64,000 nucleotides of DNA from Humulus lupulus (taxonomy: Eukaryota; Streptophyta; Magnoliopsida; Rosales; Cannabaceae), in assembly GCF_963169125.1 (NCBI RefSeq), contig NC_084795.1, forward strand, positions 137,307,701 through 137,371,700. Reading direction: 5' to 3'. Position numbers and translations under genes: made by a program. The notes under the pieces are model-generated. The model was not told the DNA's origin and searched no databases. It worked only from the letters and a program-made list of their open reading frames with translations. Shown here piece after piece: positions 47,971-58,880 of this stretch; position 1 is the first letter of the stretch, and the number at the start of each line of letters is the position of its first letter.

Positions 47971-50900
47971 ATGGTGACTACTCGATCCAGGCATGGCAAC
48001 GAGATAGAACAACACGATGGGCAGGAGGCTCAGCATATCGCCATCCCTGATGAACAAATTCCTAAAGTCCAGCAGCGGCCAGGAAAGCAGCCGGCGGGCC
48101 AAGACGATACTGGTAGTTCGGCGCCCCGGCCACCTAATCCGAACCCGTGTTATTATACTGCGGTGGAGATGGAGAACGCTCAGCTGAGGAGCCAGTTAGC
48201 AACAGCTAGTCAGCAAATCCAGGATATCCTGGCTCGACTACCCCCTCTCACAACCAACGTTAACGTTGGAGAGAGGCAAGGTGAGGCTCCTAAGTCTCGC
48301 CGGGGTAATCGGTCCAGGAATAGCCGTTCGGATAGACTTCCAGCAGCCAACTCCACCCCTTCATCGCACCATCGAGACGCAAACTTCGGGGAAATGCCTA
48401 GGACCGGACAACGGCAGTACAGCCGTTCGGTTAGGACGTCGACTCCTAGCTCTCAACCATCCTCGAGGACGTCCAGGAGAGCTCGAGGAAATTCCCGAAG
48501 GAGATCCGGGGAGGGCCCGCGACGTCAGCCCGTCCCCGAAGACCGTCCTGCGCCCCGTCCAGATCGCCCAGCGTGGGACCAGCAAGTTGGCAGGGCCGAA
48601 AGGCCCCCACCAAATTTGATCCGTCCAGACGGAACCAGGATCGCTTCTCCAGTCAGGAATCCTCCATCTCCGATCAGATATCCGTCTCCTCCTCGGCCCA
48701 TCCGAGACATCCCAGCTTACGGGAGTAGTAGGAGAAACCCACCATCAGTGGGACCTTCCCGGCGTAGCAGGGTGCCGGAAGAAAGCTCAGGTCCTCGCCA
48801 CCAAAGGCGGACTCCAAGCCTATCCAGCTGGAGTCATTGGACCGGCAGTCGCCGGAGTGATCTCTCTGGAGGAGACCTGCGTCAGCAATTAAGTTCGGTA
48901 CAAAGTCAACAGACCACCCAGGGAGGCGACCTTCGGGATCACCTCAACTCTCATAGAGAGGGTCGAGCTAGAGATGGTAGTCAGGCTCGCTCGGGGGGGG
49001 CCCGATCCGAGGTACGTAACGGAGGGAATGTCCCAAACAACCTATCTCAAGATAGGAGGGGCAATAACCCACCTAATATGTACAATGGATCCAGAGCTGT
49101 TGAGCAGCCCCGGAATAACCAAGGATCTCAGGACCAAACCCTCGAGCGTCTAACTCAGATGGAGGAACTGATGAGGAAGCTCCTATCAGAAAAAGAAAAA
49201 GACGAATATGATTCGGGAGACGAGATGGAACTCTTCGCCCCCAACATAGCAGCGACGGCATACCCATCTGGCTTCCGTATGCCCCACTTGTCGAAGTTCA
49301 ACGGGGACGGAGATCCGTCGGACCATTTAGGGATGTTCAACACCCTAATGATGGCTCATAATATTGGCCCAGAGCTGAGATGCTTGATCTTCCCCTCCAC
49401 ACTGATCGGACCTGCCAGACAATGGTTCAAGCAAAGTAAAAGACAATCGATCAGCTCCTGGAAGACCTTCTCAGCTGACTTCAAAAGGGCATTCCGCGCC
49501 TCCCAGGCCGCCCGTGTTCAGGCCGACTCCCTGGCCAATGTGAGACAGCAGTCCGGCGAGACACTGAAGGCCTACCTGAGCAGATTCGCGAACTTCGCTG
49601 CCCGAGCTAGGGACGCGGATGAAAGCTCCAAGCTCATGGCCATGAGAACCGGAATCCTTGTTGGAGGAGATCTCTGGAAGGATATACAAAAGAAGGGAGT
49701 CAGTTCGGTCAACGAATTCCTTAATAGAGCCCAAGAATGGATAAATTTGGAAGAAGCCGAAGCCTCAGCCGCGGGAACCAGCCAGGTTCCCGAGCAGCCC
49801 GCTGGAGTGGGGACGGAGGTCGTGGTAGCGACCCCAGACGTCACACAGAATAACCAGCCCGGCGGAAGCAAAAGAAAGGGGAATGGTGAAAACAATCAAC
49901 ACGGCCAAAAGAAGAATAAGTCTGTAGACAAGTTCAAGCCCGTGTTCACGACATATACCGAACTCACCCAGTCCAGGGAAAGTATCTTCCTGGCCAACTC
50001 TACTCGGGTCCCCTGGAAGAGGCCGGAACCATTGAAACACCACAAGGGAAAGAGAGACACTTCCAAATTCTGCCGTTTTCATAACGACGTCGGACACAAT
50101 ACCGACGATTGCAGGCATCTCAAAGATGAGATAGAGACTCTCATCCGAGCAGGCCCCTTGGCTCAATACTCACGGAACAGGGTCCCAGCGAGTCGGCCTG
50201 CTCCAGACGCCCCAGCCAGTCAGCCCGGGACTCGGATAGATCAGGACGTCCGTCCTCCCGTGGTCGGAGGAGAGATATCCACCATCTCTGGAGGCCCGCA
50301 CATGGCTGGCACGAGCAGAGGCGCCCAGAAGAGATACGTGAATGAACTAAAAGCGCACAACAGAGTGGGGTTTGTCCCGGAGCAGCGTCAGTCAAAACAG
50401 CAACGGTTAGAGAAGCAACCGATCACTTTTATGGAGAAAGATGCAGGCCATGTCCAGTTCCCTCACAATGATCCCTTGGTTGTAGCAGTCCAGCTCGCCA
50501 ACCGGAGAGTAAGAAGGGTGCTGATAGACAACGGGAGTTCGGTGAACCTTTTATTCCGATCCACCTTAGAGAAGATGGGTCTGACTATCGCCGATCTAAA
50601 GGCAACCTCCATGATGCTGTATGGCTTTTCGGGAGAAGGATCGGCAGCGATAGGGACGATCGAGCTGGTGATCACCCTAGGAGAAGAGTCTCGGGCAGTC
50701 TCTAAACTACTCGAGTTCGTGGTCATTGACTGCTCCACAGCCTACAACGCCATTTTGGGCCGACCTACGCTCATAGCTTTCGAGGCTATCACTTCCATTC
50801 GACACCTCGCCATGAAATTCCCTACTTCAACAGGAGTCTGCACCATCAAGGGCGATCAGCTCGCTGCCAGGGAATGCTACAGCATTTCCATGAAGGGAAA

Positions 50901-52479
50901 ATCTAAACCTGGGCAGCTGGCCATGGCCATTCTGAGTGAAGAGGAATCCCATGAACCCTTGGCAGCTCCTGAGATTGAAAAACCTCAAAACGCAAAAAGG
51001 GAAAGTGTCGCCCTTGGTGAGGACATTGACCCCCGAATAGGCGAAGACAGGTCCGAGCTCCAGGCTATTGAGGAGCTCGAGGAGGTGAACCTTGATCCAC
51101 AAAATCCATCACGGATGGTCAAGCTCGGGAAAAACCTCTGTAGCAAGAGGAAGACGGAGCTGATTATGTTTCTCCGGGCTAATTTAGATGTATTCGCATG
51201 GTTGCACGAGGACATGGTAGGGATTAGCCCGAGTGTCATCATGCACACGCTCCACCTGGATAAAAGTGTTCCTGCCAAGTCTCAGAAGCAAAGACGTCTA
51301 GGAACAACCCGAGTTGAAGCCCTAGAAGAAGAAGTGACCCAACTCAAAAAATGTGGCTTTATCCGTGAAGCCAAATTTCTGATTTGGGTCGCCAACCCCG
51401 TGCTAGTTCCAAAGCCCAACGGGAAATGGCGGACCTGCATTGACTTCTCCGATCTGAATAAAGCCTGCCCCAAGGATTGTTTTCCACTGCCAAGGATCGA
51501 TCAGCTGGTGGATGCCACGGCGGGGCACGAGCTCATGTCCTTTATGGACGCGTACTCAGGCTACAATCAGATCGCGATGAATCCGGCGGACCAGGAACAC
51601 ACCAGCTTCATGACCCCGACTAACGTCTATTGCTACAAGGTCATGCCGTTCGGTCTGAAGAACGCTGGAGCTACCTACCAAAGGCTAGTAAACAAAATGT
51701 TCGCGGACCAGATCAGAAAGAACATGGAAGTGTATGTTGATGACATGCTCGTCAAGTCAAAGACTGCCGACAACCATGTTTCCGACCTGGAAGAATGTTT
51801 TAAAATACTACGAGAATATGGCATGAGGCTCAATCCCCAGAAATGCACTTTTGGTGTCGCATCCGGGAAATTCCTGGGGTTCATAGTTAATACCCGAGGA
51901 ATCGAAGTAAACCCCGACAAGATCAGGTCACTGCTCGAGCTTCCTTCGCCTAGGTCACAGAAAGATATCCAGGGCTTGACAAGGAGGGTGGCCGCGCTGA
52001 ACCGGTTTATTTCCAAGTCAACCGATAAGTGTTTGCCCTTCTACAACCTGCTTCGGGGAAACAAGAAGTTTGAATGGACGGTAGAATGCGAAAGCGCATT
52101 CCTCGACCTGAAGGCACATCTGGCTGAACCGCCCGTGCTATCCAAGCCCAAGGCAGGAGAGCCTCTTTTCCTCTACCTGGCTGTCACTGAGGACGCGGCT
52201 AGCGCCGTACTAGTACGAGAAGAGGACCAAGTCCAGAAGCCAGTCTATTACATCAGCAAGAGACTCCTTGGGGCAGGATCACGATACCCGCTAATGGAGA
52301 AATTGGCGTTCTGCCTAATCACGGCCTCGCGAAAGCTCAGGCCCTACTTCCAATCTCACTCGGTACACGTCATGACCGATCAACCTCTAAGGCAGGTTTT
52401 GCAAAAACCCGAAGCATCGGGACGTTTGTTAAAATGGGCGGTCGAACTCAGTCAGTTCGAGATTTTCTATACTCCTTGA
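47971..52479 (+). CDS. gag-pol: Element 3 gag-protease-RT and start of RNase H
   Basis: A 1502-codon open frame from ATG at 47971 (MVTTRSR, as in Element 2), 35 bp after the PBS. A long Arg/Ser/Pro-rich region fills about residues 90-420. The gag domain is near residue 470 (PARQWFKQSKRQSISSW). A CX2HX4HX4C motif (CRFHNDVGHNTDDC) is near residue 700, and the protease site VLIDNGSSVN near residue 850. RT has FMDAYSGYNQI and YVDDMLVKSK near residue 1254, followed by the RT-RNase H linker (FLYLAVTEDAASAVLVREE). It ends at TGA 52477-52479, which reads as CGA to TGA because the same frame continues beyond it. Role: particle, maturation and cDNA synthesis. Confidence 0.92.
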   Translation: MVTTRSRHGNEIEQHDGQEAQHIAIPDEQIPKVQQRPGKQPAGQDDTGSSAPRPPNPNPCYYTAVEMENAQLRSQLATASQQIQDILARLPPLTTNVNVGERQGEAPKSRRGNRSRNSRSDRLPAANSTPSSHHRDANFGEMPRTGQRQYSRSVRTSTPSSQPSSRTSRRARGNSRRRSGEGPRRQPVPEDRPAPRPDRPAWDQQVGRAERPPPNLIRPDGTRIASPVRNPPSPIRYPSPPRPIRDIPAYGSSRRNPPSVGPSRRSRVPEESSGPRHQRRTPSLSSWSHWTGSRRSDLSGGDLRQQLSSVQSQQTTQGGDLRDHLNSHREGRARDGSQARSGGARSEVRNGGNVPNNLSQDRRGNNPPNMYNGSRAVEQPRNNQGSQDQTLERLTQMEELMRKLLSEKEKDEYDSGDEMELFAPNIAATAYPSGFRMPHLSKFNGDGDPSDHLGMFNTLMMAHNIGPELRCLIFPSTLIGPARQWFKQSKRQSISSWKTFSADFKRAFRASQAARVQADSLANVRQQSGETLKAYLSRFANFAARARDADESSKLMAMRTGILVGGDLWKDIQKKGVSSVNEFLNRAQEWINLEEAEASAAGTSQVPEQPAGVGTEVVVATPDVTQNNQPGGSKRKGNGENNQHGQKKNKSVDKFKPVFTTYTELTQSRESIFLANSTRVPWKRPEPLKHHKGKRDTSKFCRFHNDVGHNTDDCRHLKDEIETLIRAGPLAQYSRNRVPASRPAPDAPASQPGTRIDQDVRPPVVGGEISTISGGPHMAGTSRGAQKRYVNELKAHNRVGFVPEQRQSKQQRLEKQPITFMEKDAGHVQFPHNDPLVVAVQLANRRVRRVLIDNGSSVNLLFRSTLEKMGLTIADLKATSMMLYGFSGEGSAAIGTIELVITLGEESRAVSKLLEFVVIDCSTAYNAILGRPTLIAFEAITSIRHLAMKFPTSTGVCTIKGDQLAARECYSISMKGKSKPGQLAMAILSEEESHEPLAAPEIEKPQNAKRESVALGEDIDPRIGEDRSELQAIEELEEVNLDPQNPSRMVKLGKNLCSKRKTELIMFLRANLDVFAWLHEDMVGISPSVIMHTLHLDKSVPAKSQKQRRLGTTRVEALEEEVTQLKKCGFIREAKFLIWVANPVLVPKPNGKWRTCIDFSDLNKACPKDCFPLPRIDQLVDATAGHELMSFMDAYSGYNQIAMNPADQEHTSFMTPTNVYCYKVMPFGLKNAGATYQRLVNKMFADQIRKNMEVYVDDMLVKSKTADNHVSDLEECFKILREYGMRLNPQKCTFGVASGKFLGFIVNTRGIEVNPDKIRSLLELPSPRSQKDIQGLTRRVAALNRFISKSTDKCLPFYNLLRGNKKFEWTVECESAFLDLKAHLAEPPVLSKPKAGEPLFLYLAVTEDAASAVLVREEDQVQKPVYYISKRLLGAGSRYPLMEKLAFCLITASRKLRPYFQSHSVHVMTDQPLRQVLQKPEASGRLLKWAVELSQFEIFYTP

Positions 52480-54300
52480 ACTGCCATAAAAAGTCAGGCC
52501 TTGGCCGACTTTGTGGCAGAATGCACGGGATTCCAGGAGAATCCAGTGGAGGACTCATCTCAGCTCACCTCGCCCCAATCGTTGTGGAAGATCTTTGTAG
52601 ATGGTTCCTCCAACGAAAACGGCTCCAGGGCCGGAATCATTCTGATATCCCCCGAGGGACATAGGTTCCACTCGGCGCTAAGGTTCGGGTTCAAGACCTC
52701 CAACAACGAGGCGGAATACGAAGCTTTGCTGGCCGGCCTAAGGATAGCCAGGGAGTTAAGGGCGAGTTCCGTCCAGTGCTTCAGCGACTTCCAGCTCGTG
52801 GTTAACCAGGTCTTGGGCGAATATCAGGCATGAGGACCCAAGATGGCCACCTATCTGGTGAAGGTAAAAGTCGAGCTGTCCGCGTTTGGGCGAGGGTCGA
52901 TCGAACAGATACCTCGAGAATAGAACACCAATGCAGATGCTCTTGCCAAGCTCGCCACCTCGGGAGAGACCGAAACCCTGGGATTGGTGCCAATAGAATT
53001 CTTGGAAAAACCAAGTATAGAAGGATATCGGGTAGAGGTCGAGATGATCGACGCCAGGCCAACCTGGATAACCCCCATTCTTGAATATCTCATCGAGGGC
53101 AAGCTGCCTGAGGGACGTAACGACGCGCGACGAGTCCTATATCAAGCTCCGAGATATACGATAGTCGATGGAGTGTTGTACCGACGTGGGCACTCTTTAC
53201 CTCTCCTCCGGTGCGTTCTTCCAAGTGAAGCGAAAGCCATCCTGCAGGAAATTCACGAAGGATTCTGCGGAGACCACACTGGGGGGCAAAGCTTGGCCTT
53301 AAAGGTTCTCAGGCAAGGTTATTATTGGCCGACTCTGTCCAAAGACTTGATTTCATACGTAAAGAGCTGCGACAAATGCCAGCGATTCGCTGCAATTACC
53401 CGAGCTCCTCCAGTCGAGCTAAAAATGATCTCGGCTCCTTGGCCGTTTGCCGTTTGGGGAATAGACTTAGTGGGCGCCCTGCCCACTGGAAAGGGCGGGG
53501 TCCGTTACGCCGTGGTCACCATCGACTACTTCACTAAGTGGGCCGAGGCAGAGCCGTTGGCAACAATCACGTCTAAAAAGGTACTTGACTTCGTGGTTAA
53601 AAGCATCATCTGTCGATTCGGCCTGCCCAAGAAGATCGTCTTCAATAACGGCACTCAGTTCGACAGCGACCTGTTCACCGAGTTTTGTGAAAGGCACGGA
53701 ATTGTGAAAAGCTTCTCTTCCGTGGCCTATCCTCAGGCGAACGGCCAGGTCGAGGCTGTCAACAAGACTCTAAAGGCGAGCCTCAAGAAAATATTAGGTG
53801 AAGCAAAGGGAGTCTGGCCGGAACAGCTCCCCCAGGTCCTATGGGCATACCGGACCTCGCATCGGACTCCTACGGGTCATACTCCTTTCTCCCTAACCTT
53901 CGGGAGTGAAGCAGTCCTCCCCGTGGAAGTTAAGGTTCTGTAGCATAGAATCTAGTCCTACGACCAAGGTCGAAACCATGAGCTCCTATGCCATTCCCTA
54001 GACCTAGTTGATGAAAGGCGAGAAGATTTGCAACTCCAGCTCGCCCATTATCAGCAGAAGATCACTCGCTACTTTAACACTAAGGTCAGAAAACGCGCCT
54101 TTAGCGTTGGCGACTTGGTCCTAAGGAGAGTTTTCCTGGCCGGAAAAGACCCCAAAGATGGAGTCTTGGGACCGAACTGGGAAGGACCCTACCAGGTCAT
54201 CGAAGTCATCAAGGAGGGAACTTATAAGTTATCTCGACTTGATGGAGGGACCGTCCGACGGACTTGGAACGCCATCCACTTAAAGAAATATTATCAATGA
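52480..54300 (+). pseudogene. pol: Element 3 RNase H and integrase
   Basis: Same frame as 47971-52479. RNase H has FVDGSSNENGSRAG, NNEAEYEALLAGLRIAR and NTNADALAKLA. Integrase has the zinc region (FCGDHTGGQSL...CDKCQRFA), GIDLVGALPTG, the Glu in ANGQVEAVNKTLK, and the end HLKKYYQ. The second catalytic Asp is lost: the motif reads VFNNGTQF where the family has SDNGTQF (Asn codon 53644-53646). In-frame stops are TGA 52831-52833, TAG 52921-52923, TAG 53941-53943 and TAG 53953-53955. All read as CGA to TGA or CAG to TAG. No frameshift was found from 47971 to 54300. Confidence 0.9.
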
Positions 54301-54419
54301 TCCACTTGTAAGGCCTGGAAAGCCACTTCTATGTATTAATAAAAATCAGCTTTTTACGCATATTTGCAATTGTAATCTTAAAGTAACCACGAAAGACCCA
54401 CTTGGGGGGCATATGGTAC

Positions 54420-55118
54420 CTGGATATAACCAGGTCTCCTTAACGACTTAGATGTTGATCCTTATCTATGGATCGTTGCTCTTCTTAAAGAGCTCGAGAT
54501 ATGGATAAGGGTGAACGCTAACTAAGTCCTATCCTGGTTTTAACTGGGTCATAAAACTTAGAAGTTAATATAAATCCATTTTTCGTTGTTCTTCTTAAAG
54601 AGCTTGAGATATGGATAAAAGTTAACACGAACTAAGTTTTCTAAATAAGCTCCTGGTTTTAACTGGGTCATAAAACTTAGAAGTTAATATAAATCCATTT
54701 TTCATTGTTCTTCTTAAAGAGCTTGAGATATGGATAAAAGTTAACATGAACTAAGTTTTCTAAATAAGCTCCTAGTTTTAACTGGGTCATAAAACTTAGA
54801 AGTTAATATAAATCCATTTTTCGTTGTTCTTCTTAAAGAGCTTGAGATATGGATAAAAGTTAACACGAACTAAGTTTTCTAAATAAGCTCCTGGTTTTAA
54901 CCGGGTCACAAAACTTAGAAGTTAATATAAATCCATTTTTTGTTGTTCTTCTTAAAGAGCTTGAGATATGGATAAAAGTTATCACGAACTAAGTTTTCTA
55001 AATAAGTTCCTGGTTTTAACTGGGTCATAAAACTTAGTCGTTGATGTAAATCTATTTATCGCTCGCTGTTCTTTTCAAAGAGCTCGAGATATAAATAGCG
55101 GTTAACACGAACTAAGTT
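54420..55118. repeat. 119-bp tandem array in the Element 3 spacer
   Basis: The marker taactgggtc recurs at 54541, 54660, 54779, 54898 (one change) and 55017, an exact 119-bp period. About six units, the outer ones diverged. It lies between the stop of pol and the stop of the antisense gene. Tandem repeats in this part of Tat/Ogre elements are known as a source of plant satellites. Confidence 0.92.
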
Positions 55119-55272
55119 TATCAAAAAGATATATATATTGTAGCCAAAAGCATGAAAAAATATGAGTTAAAGGTGTAAGGCAAATTGTCTCGAGGTGAAA
55201 ACACCTCATGCAAAGGTTACATACAAAAAAAATGGGACTTAAAAATACTCAAAGGCAGAAAGAAAAAGTGCC

Positions 55273-57902
55273 CTAGGCCCCGTCAGTTGGCCCTTTGGAG
55301 GTCGCTGTTTCACCCTGCTCCGCCACGCCAGAGGCCTCCCCAGTTTCCGAAGGCGGCGCCTCTTTCTCAAGGCGAGCTTGAAACTTCACCACCAAGTTCG
55401 CCCAAAGGCTCGGTGACATGAAGGAGAAGTCAGCCTCCGGGTTGAAAGCCCAGCAGTGATAGAACAGGTCCTGCAGGGACTGCTCTGATGTGGCCCATTC
55501 GGCTTCCAGGGCGGCCTGGACCTCAGTCTTCGCCGCCTCGAGGTCTGCCTGCGAGGTGGCAAGGGAGGTCTCGAGCTCCTGGACCTTCAAGCGGGTATTC
55601 TCCAAGTCGACCTGGGTCTTCTCCAACTCGACCTTCGAGGTCGCCAGGGCATCCTTAGTCACCTTAACCTCCTGAAGGGTGGCCTGGTGCTCGGTCCTCA
55701 TGTCATCGAGCTAAGTTCTGGCCCTGATGATACTCCGGTGAAGGGCGACGACACCCTGCGAGGAATGAAAGATAAACTGGCTTAGAGGAAAAATAAGGCG
55801 GAGTGTAATGGTAAAAGCTTTAAAATAATAGGGCAGCTTACCATTAGGGTCATGCTCATTGAAGAGTCCATAACGTCAACCGGGCTCATTTTCTCAATAG
55901 TCCGGAGTTCCTTCTCGGTGAACTTATAGATATGGCTAACGGCGTAGTTCGTCGATTCGTACACTGTTCCCCGGAAGGCCTCTGGGATCTTCTCCAGGTC
56001 CTGGGGATTGACCGGGATGCGTACATCGGAGGCCACCGCAGACGGAGTCTCGAGCTCCGTCCCTGCATCCTGGGTGACGGTTGGAGTTCGCTGAGGTGGC
56101 GGAGGCATTTGGCCTGCTCCGGCAGCAAGAAGAATAGCTCCCGCGTCCTGGGCTGGCGGGGTTTTCTAATTCTCCTTTGCCGGGGACTTGGTGGAGGTCC
56201 CAGCAGTGCTCCTAGACCCCCGGAGCCTTTTCAGTCTTGGCCCGGCTGAGGGGTTTCCCCCGAAGACTGCGCCTCGCAAGCTCCCCTCGGGCTGAGACAT
56301 CTCTTCTGACAAATAAAGAACATGGTTATTACAAGCTAACAATCATACACAGATAAAGACAAAATGTTAAAGCTAAAAAAGTATACGAATACTAAGGGAA
56401 CCCTACCCCCCGAGCTGGAAGAACCTAAGATGATTATTTCCCGAACTAGCGCAAATTCTGGCTCCGGGTCCGATTCCGGGCTAGATTCTCCTACGTACTG
56501 CCTAAGCCCCGGAGCATAGATACCCCTTTGGAGTGATGACCATGTTCGTAGGTTTGTCCCATACTCTTGGAAAAGGATCGGCCTAAAGGTTAGGGTATTA
56601 TCTACTACTACGGTACCCCTAGGGCGGCTCTCTTGGTGATCCAGCACGAGCCGGTCGACACAATGGAGCAGAAGTGTGTTCAGGTCCGGATTGCTCCTGT
56701 GACGATGGACGAGCTGCCTAGGATTGAACCTAGCCAGCCGGGGGTCTGCAGCGGCCCTATCTAGACTCCTAAACAAATAAGGGTTACCTTGGCCAGAAGG
56801 ACCCGCGGCTGCTCCGGATTGGATCCTCTCCTCGCCCGTCCTCTGGGCGACCTCCAAAGTCCTCTTCCTACTCCTCACGAGCGGAACTTTATCACCCTCG
56901 TCCTCCTCGTCTTCATCTTCCGCGACCTCCTCCACGATGATAGGCCTGGTGTCCCGAGCTGGAGGTGGCCCCCGGGGCCTCTTTAGGTTCAAGGTCTGAT
57001 TTGGAAAAATCAGCTTGCAGAACACCATTGTCTCGTCCGTCACGAGCGCGCGATAATCCTTCTCGCTGGGGGGCAAGCCCGCCAGCGTGTCATATTGGCC
57101 CCCGAGGGTCACAGACTTTTCGGTCCTCGCGAAGATGGCTGCAAGATTAGTTTGAGTCAGAGTGGAGTATGGGAGGAGCTAAAATAACGCCTAAAAGGCG
57201 AGCTAAAGACGGGAGCACTTACGAGGACGATTGAAGTAGTGGTGCTCGCAGTTCCGGAACCCAGTTGACATGAAGAACTGGTCCTTGAAATCATTGGGGT
57301 GGCTGGGCAGCTCGATGACCGCCGCCGTGTTGGGAAAACGGGTTAAATAGTAAAACCCGTCGCCTCGCCCTCGCTGGTCCGGGTTGGCTTTGAGGCAAAA
57401 GAAATATAAAATATCCGCAGGAGTGGGGACCTCCCACTCATGCTTCTGGAATAAGTACCTCAACCCTGCCAGCAGACGGTAGGAGTTGGGGGGGAGCTGA
57501 AATGGGGCCAACCCCACGAAGTTCAAGAAATCAGCAAAGTACTGATCCAGGGGAAGGAAGGCCCCTGCCTTAAAGTCTTCACCGCTCCAGGCCGCGAACG
57601 ACTCGTCGAGCGGCGAGTGGCGAGCAGCTCCGCTCGCCCTCCACAGCAGGTCAAGCTATGACGGAGGCTTTCCCCAGCGCGATATTGTGAGTGAGGAAGA
57701 GTTTGTTAATCTTCGTCTGATCAGTTATCTTGGAGACGATTCTCTTCGCCTCAAAGAATGCGTCAGGGGCCACCTCGACTTCCTTCTCCACTGCCGGCCC
57801 GAAACGGGGGATCGGGGAGCTAGGCATCACCGCCTTTCCTTTCTCCTGCTGGGAGGCCGAGCTTCCAACGTTCTTCTGGGGGAGATTCTTTTTTGGAGCC
57901 AT
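55273..57902 (-). pseudogene. Element 3 antisense accessory gene (PF04195-like plus coiled coil)
   Basis: A spliced gene opposite to gag-pol. Predicted exons on the minus strand: 57902-57223 (ATG at 57900-57902, MAPKKNLPQ), 57138-56407, 56305-55842 and 55755-55273. Splice phases are 1, 1, 0, with GTAAGTG, GTAGGG and GTAAGC donors and CAG acceptors; reading frames join correctly at all three. Exon 1 has the gypsy-associated domain (AGAFLPLDQYFADF, then GLAPFQLPPNSYRLLAGL). Exon 2 has an acidic run (EEVAEDEDEEDEGD) and a Pro/Ser-rich part. Exon 4 is a coiled coil (residues rich in E, K, L, V, A, Q) ending EQGETATSKGPTDGA. Damage: a one-base frameshift near 57655, TAG 56166-56168 and TAG 55711-55713, both fitting CAG to TAG. 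About 785 codons. Function unknown. Confidence 0.75.
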
Positions 57903-58606
57903 CTGGTCACCTAGCAAACAAAAGAAAACACTTTAGAAAAGGCGACCCAAGCAGGAGGAAGAAGCAATTATTATTTTCACGAGCTGAGGTAAGCCCAACT
58001 CGTGGAGAGTGGAACCACACGGTTCAGTGAACACGCGCGTATACTCCCAACAGATCCCAGATTACTCGGAATAGAATTTTCCTTTGGGGGAAAATTTCAA
58101 TAGGCAGAAAATTACAAAACCGCTTATGAGGCGTGTTCCCTAAGCTACCTGGTTTTGCACCCAAAGTTCCCAAAACTCCTACCCATAAATTTTCCCCATA
58201 AAAGGTATCCTGAAACCCATACTCTAAAGCGATTTCCTACAACAAATATACCCTAACCTAAAAAGGGCTGTCACCCTCCATATCCACAAACCCAGAAAAC
58301 CCTTGCATGCGACTACAGTGAAATTTTTTACCTAAGCTACAGTAGCATGTTTTCAAAGTACGCAGGGTCAAGAAACTTACTGTGTATGACTGGGAGGTAG
58401 ATGAGAGTGTTGCGTTGGTAGGAGCTTCGTCGGTGTAGTAGCTTCCAAAGCTTCGCAGAAATCCGTGTGCCTAAGCTTCTTGAACGATGAAAATGGCAGC
58501 AGCAGAGTCAAGGGTTTCGTTCTTCTGGAATATGGAGAGGAAAGAGGAAAAGAGGTTTGAAAAATTTCGAATGAAAGGGTGGCCCGTGCGTAGGGTGGCC
58601 ACCCCC
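57903..58606. other. Leader region of the Element 3 antisense gene
   Basis: No coding sequence supported. An acceptor-like site (tttgctag on the minus strand, about 57911-57918) just upstream of the ATG suggests a 5' UTR intron. Confidence 0.45.
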
Positions 58607-58614
58607 TTTTTATA
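58607..58614 (-). promoter_or_regulatory. TATA box of Element 3 antisense gene
   Basis: TATAAAAA on the minus strand, about 270 bp inside the 3' LTR, pointing toward the antisense exons. Confidence 0.55.
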
Positions 58615-58863
58615 TGCGTGAAGGATCACGTGTAGAAGGCTCTTGGATGGCCCTGATGAGGGATCCGAGGCCTTCCACTCGAAATACGAAACGACGGCTG
58701 GGCATAGGCTAGGCCATTAAATGCGGTTCTCGTAAGATGTACCGTCACCACCCACGGTGTGCCACTTATCAGGCGCCTGCATAAAGAGTGGAATGCGAAG
58801 AGTTGTGGGGAAGTCTAAAAGCCCCTGCTATGGTCTTATATACGACGTCATATACCACGAGCA

Positions 58864-58880
58864 GGAGCTTGGGGGGCAGA
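58864..58880 (+). other. Element 3 polypurine tract
   Basis: GGAGCTTGGGGGGCAGA directly precedes the 3' LTR. Confidence 0.87.
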
